Shown here piece after piece: positions 1-7,927 of a stretch of 10,225 bases of DNA. This DNA is from CBFGWV01 sp965652545. GTDB taxonomy: Bacteria > Pseudomonadota > Gammaproteobacteria > Competibacterales > Competibacteraceae. The position numbers and the translations under genes were made by a program. Location of the stretch: NCBI GenBank assembly GCA_965652545.1, contig CBFGWV010000172.1:1-10225 (forward strand). The letters are read 5' to 3'. The notes below the pieces were generated by a model that had not been told where the DNA came from, made no database searches, and saw only the letters and a list, made by a program, of their open reading frames with translations. Every line of letters starts with the position of its first letter. The first letter of the stretch is position 1.

Positions 1-33
1 GGCGGAGGTTGAGCGCCAGAGCCCCCAGAGCCG

Positions 34-1374
34 TCACACCGCCGACACCCGCCGCGTCAGCACATGAAACCGCCAGGTCAGCAGCGACGCCGACACACTC
101 AGGCCCGCGATCAGACCGATCCAGAAGCCATCGACACCCATCCCAAACCCGCGTCCCAGCAAAAACCCCATGGGAATCGCCACCCCCCAATACGCCAACA
201 CCGTAATCAGCATCGGCACCTTGGTGTCCTTGAGACCCCGCAGCGCACCCGAGGCACTGACCTGTGTACCGTCGGACACCTGAAACAACGCCGCCAACAA
301 CAGCAAATGCGCAGCCTGGGCCGCCACCGCCGGATCCCGCGTATACAGCACCGCAATCCAGGGCGCCGAAATCGCAATGAGCACCCCCATGCAAAACATG
401 AACATCGCCGCCATGCGAATACCCGTCAGACCGGCGAACCGGGCATCCGCAAAACGCCCCGCCCCCTGGGCATGGCCGACCCTCACCGTGGCCGCAAGAC
501 CCAGGCTCAGCGGAATCATGAAACTCGTCCCCGAGACATTGAGCGCGATCTGATGGCCGGCCACCACCACCGGCCCCAGATTGCCCAGAAATAACGCGAT
601 CAGGCCAAATGCCGAGGCCTCGGTGAAAATGCTCATGCCGATCGGCACACCCAACACCAGCAACTGACGCAGAATCGCCGGTTGCGGGCGGCTGAACCCG
701 CGGAACACCCGTACATCCCGGTAATGCGGGTGACGATGCACATACCAGCCCAGCGCCAGCGCCTGAATCCACATGGCGATCGCCGTGGCGATTCCGCAAC
801 CTCGGGCGCCCATCTCCGGCAAGCCCAGCCCACCGTAGATCAGCAGATAGTTGGCCGGAATATTGACCAGAAGACCGAGGACGCTCGCGGCCATGATCGG
901 ACGGGTATGGCCGAGTCCCTCACTATAAAAGCGCAAGGCGAGGAAGCAGAACGTCCCCGGTGCACCGAAGGCCAACGCACTCAGGTAATCATGCGAGAGG
1001 TCGACGATGCCTGGATCCACCGCCATCCAGACCATCAGCGGCGAGAGGTTCCAGAGAATGACGATCACCGGCAGCGCCAGCGCCAGTGCCAGCCAAAGAC
1101 CCTGGCGAGCCATCGGCGCGATATCCCGCCGCCTGTCTTCACCTACAAGATGCGCGACCGATGTCGACAGGGCGAGCAGAACGCCAAGACTGAAGAGCAT
1201 CAGCGGATTCCACAGACCGCTGCCCACCGCCACGGCTGCCAGCGCATCCGGGCTGTAACGCCCCACCATGATGGTGTCGGTGAGCGACATGCCCATATGT
1301 GCCAGCTGGCCGGCCATCAACGGCGCGGCGAGGCGAAGCTGGACGGCCATTTCGGCACGACGCTGCCGTGGCAT
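34..1374 (-). CDS. norM: MATE-family multidrug/Na+ (or H+) antiporter, NorM type
   Basis: Inner-membrane exporter of the MATE family, expected to expel cationic drugs or metabolites in exchange for Na+ or H+. The 446-residue product is almost entirely hydrophobic, as expected for 12 membrane helices in two six-helix halves. Three acidic residues that I recall as the cation/substrate site of Vibrio NorM (D36, E255, D371) have counterparts at Asp33 (SLTDTIM), Glu252 (FTEASAF) and Asp368 (VSDGTQ), each at a constant offset of three, so the protein looks intact. The reading frame continues upstream to ATG 1431 and TTG 1458. I chose ATG 1374 because it places the first helix as in known NorM proteins, although no strong ribosome binding site precedes any of these starts. 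It is divergent from the TPR gene and looks monocistronic. The substrate cannot be told; mdtK would be an equally valid name. Confidence 0.93.
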   Translation of the reverse strand: MPRQRRAEMAVQLRLAAPLMAGQLAHMGMSLTDTIMVGRYSPDALAAVAVGSGLWNPLMLFSLGVLLALSTSVAHLVGEDRRRDIAPMARQGLWLALALALPVIVILWNLSPLMVWMAVDPGIVDLSHDYLSALAFGAPGTFCFLALRFYSEGLGHTRPIMAASVLGLLVNIPANYLLIYGGLGLPEMGARGCGIATAIAMWIQALALGWYVHRHPHYRDVRVFRGFSRPQPAILRQLLVLGVPIGMSIFTEASAFGLIALFLGNLGPVVVAGHQIALNVSGTSFMIPLSLGLAATVRVGHAQGAGRFADARFAGLTGIRMAAMFMFCMGVLIAISAPWIAVLYTRDPAVAAQAAHLLLLAALFQVSDGTQVSASGALRGLKDTKVPMLITVLAYWGVAIPMGFLLGRGFGMGVDGFWIGLIAGLSVSASLLTWRFHVLTRRVSAV

Positions 1375-1491
1375 TTCGGTCAATCCGGTAACGAATGGGG
1401 CCGGCGAGTGTAGCACCTGGGCCCTGCCCATTTCGCTTATCCCATGGCGTATCCGCAATAGGGCTTGTCAGGCGGACCTCGGCATCGGATG

Positions 1492-1520
1492 CTGTCACTT
1501 TGAGTCGTGAGATTCATACT
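1492..1520 (+). promoter_or_regulatory. possible sigma70 promoter for the TPR gene
   Basis: CTGTCA at 1492-1497 (4 of 6 to TTGACA) and CATACT at 1515-1520 (4 of 6 to TATAAT) are separated by 17 bases in the MATE/TPR divergent gap. Transcription would begin near 1527. That fits a start at 1558 or 1615 and argues against the GTG at 1507. The match is weak and is inference only. Confidence 0.28.
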
Positions 1521-1614
1521 GCCCGTATCTTGGGCGCAACATCACCGGCCCCCATTCATGCTCGCACGCCCTGAACTGATACTGATCTGCCTGATACTGG
1601 TGGCGCTCGCCAGT

Positions 1615-2727
1615 ATGCGCCGGCAGACCCTCGTGTCGATCTGGCTTCTCGTGCTCGTGGCCAGTGTGGGCCCGCTGGAGGCCGCATTCGCCGACGGTGG
1701 CGACTGGCGCGCCAAAGCACAGGGGCAGGCGGCGCAAGCGCGCTGGAAGACATTCACCGATGCGGGCAACTGGTTCCTGGCCCGCGGCGAGGACGATCAG
1801 GCGCTGACGTACTACCAGGAGGCCCTGCGTGCGGCGCGCGAAGCCTTCACGATGGACGACGAGCGCTTGGCCGACGCGTTGATCAGGGTGGGCGAACTGG
1901 AGCTGGAGCCGGACATCGCCCGCGATGCGCTGAGCGAGGCCCTGGGCATCCAGCGGCGGGCACTGGGCAGTCAGCACCCAGCTGTCGCGCGCACATTGGA
2001 ATCCATCGTCTGGACCTTCGACCACGATGGCGGCAATGCCGAGGTGGTTTCGGCATTGATGCGCGAGGCCGTAGCGATCTGGCGCGCGAGCAACGAGCCG
2101 ATCGAGCTCGCCCGGGCGCTGCGGGTACTGGCCTGGGTGTACGAAGCCAATGGCCATCCCGGCGATGCCGGTCCGCTGTACGAAGAAGCGCTGAGCCTGG
2201 AGATAGCCACCCTGGGCGATGCCGATATCCGCGTCATCCTGGCGCGCGAGAACCTGGCCGAGTTCTACCTGGACCAGGAACGTTTCGAGGATGCCCAGGC
2301 CGTTCTGGAGCGCAAGCGTGACGCACACCTGCGCATGCCCGTCGTCGATTTCTACAATCTCAGCCGCACCGAATCACGACTGGGCTGGACCCACCTGCGC
2401 CAGGGTGATCGTGTGGCGGCCGAACGCTACTATCAGCAGGCGCTGGCGCATCTGAACGATGCCATCGGGCCGCGTGACAGCACCTTGCATGTCCCGCTGT
2501 TGCTCGACCTTGTATACCTGCACGCCAGCATCGGCGACTTCGAGGCGGCAAGTCCGTACTTCCATCGCGCACAGCAGATCATGCTCGACGCTGGCTGGCA
2601 GCCGCCGGGGCAGGGTGGCGTCATTTCACTGTCCAGCAACGATGAGGGGCTATCGGGACCTGCCCGCGCGCAGGCCGATGCCGTGCGGATGATGCTCAAC
2701 TACGCCGGTCTGGAGCTGGACGACTAA
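1615..2727 (+). CDS. exported tetratricopeptide-repeat (TPR) protein
   Basis: A 370-residue helical-repeat protein, probably periplasmic, with a role in protein-protein contact that cannot be specified. From ATG 1615 it opens with an Arg-Arg and then a hydrophobic stretch ending in Ala-Phe-Ala before Asp-Gly (residues 24-28), a textbook signal-peptidase I site. The rest is TPR-like helices with typical G/A/Y/A patterns, such as AGNWFLARGEDDQALTYYQ, LAWVYEANGHPGDAGPLYEE, LGWTHLRQGDRVAAERYYQQ and LVYLHASIGDFEAASPYFHR. They resemble the roughly 42-residue kinesin-light-chain-like TPR spacing, with the middle units more divergent. The frame extends to ATG 1558 and GTG 1507, and the extra residues include another hydrophobic run. 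I prefer 1615 for the clean signal peptide, a GGTGG 11 bases upstream, and rare ATA codons in the extension. Its tail overlaps the convergent hydrolase gene by 32 bp. No enzymatic domain is visible. Confidence 0.85.
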   Translation: MRRQTLVSIWLLVLVASVGPLEAAFADGGDWRAKAQGQAAQARWKTFTDAGNWFLARGEDDQALTYYQEALRAAREAFTMDDERLADALIRVGELELEPDIARDALSEALGIQRRALGSQHPAVARTLESIVWTFDHDGGNAEVVSALMREAVAIWRASNEPIELARALRVLAWVYEANGHPGDAGPLYEEALSLEIATLGDADIRVILARENLAEFYLDQERFEDAQAVLERKRDAHLRMPVVDFYNLSRTESRLGWTHLRQGDRVAAERYYQQALAHLNDAIGPRDSTLHVPLLLDLVYLHASIGDFEAASPYFHRAQQIMLDAGWQPPGQGGVISLSSNDEGLSGPARAQADAVRMMLNYAGLELDD

Positions 2728-3427
2728 GCCAGGCCTCCAGAGCATCATTGACCGGTTGCGGCTGCTCCAGGGTGGACAGATGGCCGCAGCGGTCGAGGTT
2801 AACCAGCGCCGCATCGGGGATGGCGCGCGCCAGCTCAGTCTGCCACGCCAGCGAAATCATCCGATCCTGCCGGCCCGCAATCACCAGCGTGGGGATCGCG
2901 ATCCGCGGCAGCAGCGGCCGGCTGTCCTCGCGATGCATGACCGCCGTCTCCTGGCGGATGAACACCTCGCGCCCCACGCGGCGCGACATCGCCATGATGC
3001 CCTCGGTCAAGTGATGATCGTCCAGCCGATCGGGATGGATCAGCAAGGGCAGCATGGTCCGGCTTACGCCGAGAAACCGGCCCTTCGCCGCCAGTGCGAT
3101 GAAGTCCTGGCGGACCGCCGTCTGCTCGGCCGTGTCGGGGTGGGCGCTGCTGTTGAGCAAGGCCAGGCGTGTGAGCCGCTGCGGGGCTTGTCGATAAAGC
3201 TCCAGGGCGAGGTAACCGCCCATGGACAGGCCGGCCACCGCGAAGCGACTGGGCGCACGATCGAGAATATCCCCGGCCATGGCGGCGATGCGGTCATGAT
3301 GAAACGGCTTCGCAACGATGATCGTTCGGCTCTGGCCGAAGTGCGCGATCTGCGGCGCCCACAGCGCCTCGTCACACAAGAGGCCTGGAATCAGCAGCAG
3401 CGGTTCGGGTGTCGGGTTCTCGGGCAT
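2696..3427 (-). CDS. alpha/beta-fold hydrolase
   Basis: A 243-residue soluble serine hydrolase of the alpha/beta fold, with an intact predicted catalytic triad. Ser68 sits in the nucleophile elbow GLSMGG, Asp188 in AGRQDRM, and His216 in RCGHLS. The early strand LLLIPGLLCDEALW (residues 10-23) gives the usual oxyanion-hole region. Length and architecture match small carboxylesterases, MenH/RutD-like hydrolases and homoserine-acetyltransferase relatives, but the substrate is not readable. The frame continues two codons to a TTG; the ATG at 3427 is preferred. It starts only 2 nt after the stop of the J-domain gene, which implies translational coupling and makes it the last gene of the minus-strand block. 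Its 3' end lies 32 bp inside the convergent TPR gene. A cap region of about residues 115-165 separates Ser from Asp, as usual for this fold. Confidence 0.9.
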   Translation of the reverse strand: MPENPTPEPLLLIPGLLCDEALWAPQIAHFGQSRTIIVAKPFHHDRIAAMAGDILDRAPSRFAVAGLSMGGYLALELYRQAPQRLTRLALLNSSAHPDTAEQTAVRQDFIALAAKGRFLGVSRTMLPLLIHPDRLDDHHLTEGIMAMSRRVGREVFIRQETAVMHREDSRPLLPRIAIPTLVIAGRQDRMISLAWQTELARAIPDAALVNLDRCGHLSTLEQPQPVNDALEAWLSRPAPDRRS

Positions 3428-3429
3428 GA

Positions 3430-4152
3430 TCAATCGCCCAGAAGCACACGTTTTGCCTCATTGACCCTGGCGGCCAGCACGTCGGAGCCGCCGTGGTCCG
3501 GGTGCACGCGCTGCATGAGACGGCGGTGTGCGGCGCGAACGGCCTCGGCGTCGGCACCGGCTGAAAGCCCGAGCACGGCCAGGGCTTCCTCCCGGCTCAT
3601 GAGGCCGTTGGCAGCGCGGGGCGGTTCAGTGGGCTCATCGCGCCAGTCGGGGAAATAGCGATCCAGAAAACCCTCCAACACCGCAACCGACTGCGCATCG
3701 TCATGGCAATCACCCAGCAACTGCCGCAACTGGGTCAAGGACAAGTCGCTCAGGCGCTGGCCGGTGAAATGGCCTCGCAGCACCTCGCCGTCCATATCGC
3801 CGTTGGCGTGGTTCAGGCTCATATGCAAGAAGGCAGTGTGAACCTCAGAGCGTTGCGGTCCGGCGGTACCGGAGGATCGACCGCTGCCGGCGCCCGCCCC
3901 GAACACCTTGTGCGCCTGGGAGGCGACCGCCAGGATGCGGGTCAGACGGTCCGCAAGCGCCAGCAGCAAGGGCAGGGCGGCAAGCAGCACGTTCGCGCCC
4001 CGTGCGATCAGCCACACCGCCAGCAAGGCCGCCAGTGCAATGCCCAGTGACCGCATCCAACGGCGGGCGACAGCCGCGCCACGTTGCTGACCGACCCGCC
4101 AGAGCAACCAGGCGCCACCGGCCACCCCGAGCAGTAGCAGGAAGCCCGGCAT
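3430..4152 (-). CDS. membrane-anchored J-domain protein (TIM14/Pam18-like layout)
   Basis: A 240-residue J-domain co-chaperone expected to stimulate the ATPase of an Hsp70 (DnaK-type) partner at the membrane. Hydrophobic segments lie at about residues 3-19 and 36-67. A linker and a conserved-looking middle segment follow (about 103-170: TAFLHMSLNHANGDMDGEV to FLDRYFPDWR). The J domain is at the very C-terminus (185-240), with the essential His-Pro-Asp at 217-219 (RVHPDHGG). This order, membrane first and J domain last without the Gly/Phe or zinc-finger regions of DnaJ, is that of TIM14/Pam18-like proteins. The middle segment resembles a region I recall from alphaproteobacterial J-domain proteins of this type. 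It starts 3 nt after the VWA gene stop and ends 2 nt before the hydrolase. The client is unknown. Confidence 0.88.
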   Translation of the reverse strand: MPGFLLLLGVAGGAWLLWRVGQQRGAAVARRWMRSLGIALAALLAVWLIARGANVLLAALPLLLALADRLTRILAVASQAHKVFGAGAGSGRSSGTAGPQRSEVHTAFLHMSLNHANGDMDGEVLRGHFTGQRLSDLSLTQLRQLLGDCHDDAQSVAVLEGFLDRYFPDWRDEPTEPPRAANGLMSREEALAVLGLSAGADAEAVRAAHRRLMQRVHPDHGGSDVLAARVNEAKRVLLGD

Positions 4153-4155
4153 GAC

Positions 4156-4863
4156 CTACTTGCCGCCCAGTTGACGGGTCAGCAGCGGCACATCGCCGCC
4201 AAGCGTCGCCGCGGCCCGCTCCAAGGCCTTCAGACCGCCGCTGGCATACACCGCCACACCGCGCAGCAACCGTCGCAACTGATCGGCACTGCCGGCATGA
4301 AAATGGCAATACGCCCCGCCACTGAGGCGGGCGATGTCGGGGAATACCGCACGCGCGGCAGGGTCGTCGCCCTCCTGGAAAACAAACACCGGCACATGGA
4401 GCACACCCAGCTCACCCGCGGTCCGCAGCAGTGCATCGCCCTGTTCTTCCATGCAGTCGCCGACGAAGCACACCGCATTGACCCGCTGGCGACGGGATTC
4501 GGCCCGGGCATGTGCCAGCACGCGTTCGATCTGCGTCAACCCGCTCTTGCAGCGGACGCCGGCCATGCGGTCGACGAGCGTGTGCGCATCGCGTGCCCAT
4601 TCGCTGACGTGGAACTCCTGAGCGCCCCCGTACCAGGCCAGCTGCAAGGCGAGGCTGCCGGTTTCGGCGGCGGCCAGGAACATGTCCTCTTGCAGGCTGC
4701 TGGCCAGATCCCAGGTCGGCTGGCGACTGGCGGTGGCGTCGAGGGCGAAAAGCAGGCGGCCGGTCGGCGCGCCGCGCACGGCGGGAGGTGATTGCCGCGC
4801 CCGGCTCAGGAAGGACCGGATATCGGCATCGGACGATGGTTTGACGGGAAAGCGATCGCTCAT
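4156..4863 (-). CDS. VWA-domain-like protein (uncharacterised family)
   Basis: A 235-residue, probably cytoplasmic protein with a von Willebrand factor A-like fold. The first strand ends in LLFALDATASRQPTWD (about residues 37-52), giving the metal-binding MIDAS motif Asp42-x-Thr44-x-Ser46, although the usual DxSxS has Thr at its first hydroxyl position. Further Rossmann-like strands (VNAVCFVGDCMEE, VLHVPVFVFQEGDD) and an IARLSGGAY segment fit the fold. No signal peptide or membrane segment is seen. I recall similar short VWA proteins beside J-domain genes in other Proteobacteria, but the role is unknown. ATG 4863 was chosen because GAAGAGG lies just upstream (spacing only 2 nt) and because longer alternatives (ATG 4923, GTG 4935) would translate through a strong hairpin. 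It follows mmsA by 72 nt and precedes the J-domain gene by 3 nt. Confidence 0.82.
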   Translation of the reverse strand: MSDRFPVKPSSDADIRSFLSRARQSPPAVRGAPTGRLLFALDATASRQPTWDLASSLQEDMFLAAAETGSLALQLAWYGGAQEFHVSEWARDAHTLVDRMAGVRCKSGLTQIERVLAHARAESRRQRVNAVCFVGDCMEEQGDALLRTAGELGVLHVPVFVFQEGDDPAARAVFPDIARLSGGAYCHFHAGSADQLRRLLRGVAVYASGGLKALERAAATLGGDVPLLTRQLGGK

Positions 4864-4886
4864 GGCCTCTTCATCGTACTGGATGG

Positions 4887-4912
4887 CGGTGGCGGATGTC
4901 CCTCCGCCACCG
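4887..4912 (-). terminator. intercistronic hairpin between mmsA and the VWA gene
   Basis: A perfect 10-bp GC-rich inverted repeat, arms 4887-4896 and 4903-4912, with a 6-base loop. It begins 23 nt past the mmsA stop and ends 23 nt before the VWA start on the minus strand. No U-run follows it, so it is not a classical intrinsic terminator. It could protect the 3' end of the catabolic message, attenuate read-through into the VWA trio, or act as a partial terminator. The structure is plainly visible; the function is inferred. Confidence 0.5.
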
Positions 4913-4935
4913 TCTTGGACCATGCGCGGGCGCAC

Positions 4936-6435
<1,500 letters not shown>

Positions 6436-6442
6436 GGCGCGC

Positions 6443-6449
6443 ACCTCCT
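6443..6449 (-). promoter_or_regulatory. strong Shine-Dalgarno site of mmsA, overlapping the upstream stop
   Basis: AGGAGGT lies 7 nt before the ATG at 6435 and fixes that start. The last base of the aminotransferase TGA stop (6451-6449) is also the first base of this site. A ribosome ending the aminotransferase therefore sits on the mmsA initiation region, suggesting coupled translation of the two consecutive pathway enzymes. Confidence 0.8.
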
Positions 6450-7786
6450 CAGGCTGCGGTCTTCAGAACATCGGCCAGGGTGCCGAACATGGCGTCGATA
6501 TGGGCCTTCTCGAGAATCAACGGCGGCGAGAGCGCAATGATGTCGCCGGTGGTACGGATCAACAGCCCCTTTTCATAGCATTTGAGGAACACATCGAAGG
6601 CTCGGGCGGTCGGTTTGCCGGGTATCGGTGCCAGTTCGATACCAGCGATCAGTCCGAGGTTTCGCAGGTCGATGACGTGCGGAAGGCCTTTGAGGCTGTG
6701 CACAGCATCCTCCCAATAGGCGGACAGCTCGGCGGCGCGCTGGAACAGCCCGTCCTCCTCATACACATCCAGTGTGGCCAGGGCTGCGGCGCAGGCCAGC
6801 GGATGCCCGGAATAGGTGTAGCCGTGGAACAGCTCGATCAGATGTTCGGGGCCATTCATGAAGGCATCGTAGATGTGCTTGCGCGCAAAAACAGCACCCA
6901 TCGGCACGGTGCCGCTGGTCAAGCCCTTGGCGGTGGTGACCAGGTCCGGCTGCACATCGAAATAATCGGTGGCAAAGCTTGCGCCCAGGCGGCCGAAACC
7001 GGTGATGACCTCATCGAAGATCAACACGATACCGTGCTTGTCGCAGATCTCGCGCAGCCGCTGAAGATAGCCGCGTGGGGGGATCAGCACCCCGGTGGAC
7101 CCGGCTACCGGCTCCACGATGACTGCCGCGATGGTCGAGGCATCGTGCAAGGCGACGATACGCTCCAACTCGTCCGCCAGATGGGCACCCCAGGCCGGCT
7201 CTCCGCGCGAGAAGGCATTGTGTTCGAGGTTGTGGGTGTGCGGCAGGTGGTCGACACCGGCGAGCAGCGGGCCGAAGAACTTGCGGTTGCTGACGATACC
7301 GCCGACAGAAATACCGCCAAAACCGACACCGTGATACCCGCGCTCGCGCCCGATCAGCCGCGTACGCGTACCCTCACCCCGTGCGCGCTGGTAGGCGATG
7401 GCAATCTTGAGCGCGGTGTCCACCGACTCGGAACCGGAGTTGGTGTAAAAGACATGGTCCAGATCGCCGGGCATCATCTGCGCCAGCCGCTCGGCCAGCT
7501 CGAACGCCAAAGGGTGGCCCATCTGGAAGGCCGGCGCATAATCCATGGTCGCGGCCTGGCGCTGGATGGCCCCTACGATGCGTGGGTCGCCATGACCGGC
7601 GTTGACGCACCACAGGCCGGCAGTGCCATCGAGGATGCGGCGTCCGTCGTCGCTGGTGTAGTGCATGCCCTCGGCAGCCACCAGCATGCGCGGGTTGGCT
7701 TTAAACTGCCTGTTGGCGGTGAACGGCATCCACAACGCCTCGAGGGGCTGTGATGAGCTGGGCGAAGCGCTGGCCGGGGACTGCAT
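6449..7786 (-). CDS. omega-amino acid (beta-alanine):pyruvate aminotransferase
   Basis: A 445-residue class III PLP-dependent aminotransferase. It moves the terminal amino group of beta-alanine or similar omega-amino acids to pyruvate, giving malonate semialdehyde and alanine. Lys287 in TTAKGLTSG is the PLP Schiff-base lysine (Lys288, as I recall, in the Pseudomonas putida enzyme), and Asp258 in LIFDEVITGFGR contacts the PLP ring nitrogen. The N-terminal LWMPFTANRQFK, the YTNSGSESVDTALK phosphate-binding region and the GYTYSGHPLACAA segment are all characteristic. The frame runs upstream to 7936 across the intergenic region; ATG 7786 is chosen for AGGAG 7 nt before it and for family length. 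It is the first gene of the minus-strand block, directly before mmsA, and reads from a promoter overlapped by a palindrome. The closest named relatives are omega-amino acid-pyruvate transaminases (OATP, BauA). GABA or polyamine-derived substrates remain possible. Confidence 0.94.
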   Translation of the reverse strand: MQSPASASPSSSQPLEALWMPFTANRQFKANPRMLVAAEGMHYTSDDGRRILDGTAGLWCVNAGHGDPRIVGAIQRQAATMDYAPAFQMGHPLAFELAERLAQMMPGDLDHVFYTNSGSESVDTALKIAIAYQRARGEGTRTRLIGRERGYHGVGFGGISVGGIVSNRKFFGPLLAGVDHLPHTHNLEHNAFSRGEPAWGAHLADELERIVALHDASTIAAVIVEPVAGSTGVLIPPRGYLQRLREICDKHGIVLIFDEVITGFGRLGASFATDYFDVQPDLVTTAKGLTSGTVPMGAVFARKHIYDAFMNGPEHLIELFHGYTYSGHPLACAAALATLDVYEEDGLFQRAAELSAYWEDAVHSLKGLPHVIDLRNLGLIAGIELAPIPGKPTARAFDVFLKCYEKGLLIRTTGDIIALSPPLILEKAHIDAMFGTLADVLKTAA

Positions 7787-7793
7787 GATGCGA

Positions 7794-7798
7794 CTCCT
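7794..7798 (-). promoter_or_regulatory. Shine-Dalgarno site of the aminotransferase gene
   Basis: AGGAG lies 7 nt upstream of ATG 7786. It selects this start over the in-frame upstream codons, which would extend the protein through the promoter region to 7936. Confidence 0.75.
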
Positions 7799-7824
7799 GA
7801 AACGACCGGGGATGAATGCGCAGG

Positions 7825-7852
7825 AGTCTAGCATGTTCAATATTTTGAGCAA
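7825..7852 (-). promoter_or_regulatory. predicted sigma70 promoter of the aminotransferase-mmsA operon
   Basis: On the minus strand, TTGCTC (7852-7847) and TAGACT (7830-7825, 4 of 6 to TATAAT) are 16 bases apart. TGC directly before the -10 forms an extended -10. Transcription would begin around 7818, leaving a leader of about 30 nt before ATG 7786. The palindrome at 7834-7851 covers the -35 and most of the spacer. Confidence 0.5.
7834..7851. promoter_or_regulatory. 18-bp palindrome, probable operator of the divergent regulator
   Basis: TGTTCAA-TATT-TTGAGCA is an inverted repeat with 6 of 7 arm positions paired around a 4-base AT spacer, in an otherwise GC-rich window. It overlaps the predicted -35 boxes of both divergent promoters, so one bound dimer could control both directions. 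On the minus strand it contains AAAATATTGAACA, close to the E. coli PuuR site as I recall it (AAAATATAATGAACA) but two bases shorter. The XRE-cupin protein encoded next door is the natural binder. Binding is inferred. Confidence 0.6.
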
Positions 7853-7873
7853 TGCGTCTTTGTGCGCTTTAAT
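7845..7873 (+). promoter_or_regulatory. predicted sigma70 promoter of the XRE-cupin regulator
   Basis: TTGAGC at 7845-7850 (4 of 6 to TTGACA) and TTTAAT at 7868-7873 (5 of 6 to TATAAT) are separated by 17 bases. Transcription would start near 7880, about 48 nt before the ATG at 7928. Its -35 box is the right arm of the 7834-7851 palindrome, so autoregulation is likely. Confidence 0.5.
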
Positions 7874-7927
7874 TAATGCAGTGCGGCAGCTGTCCGCCGA
7901 TGACGGAATGATCGGAATACAGAGCGA

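Noticed and set aside
1..33. Tandem-like GGCTCTGG / GGCTCTGG (minus strand) just after the MATE stop
   Set aside because: A two-copy, 8-base repeat at the window edge with no context; it cannot be told from chance or from an unseen neighbouring gene end.
682..1413. 243-residue open frame on the plus strand within the MATE gene
   Set aside because: Antisense shadow of a transporter with intact signature residues; the product is a His/Arg/Gln-rich low-complexity sequence.
7897..7916. Short inverted repeat CCGAT...ATCGG in the regulator leader
   Set aside because: Only a 5-bp stem with a long loop, expected by chance in this composition. It is not convincing as an operator or RNA switch.
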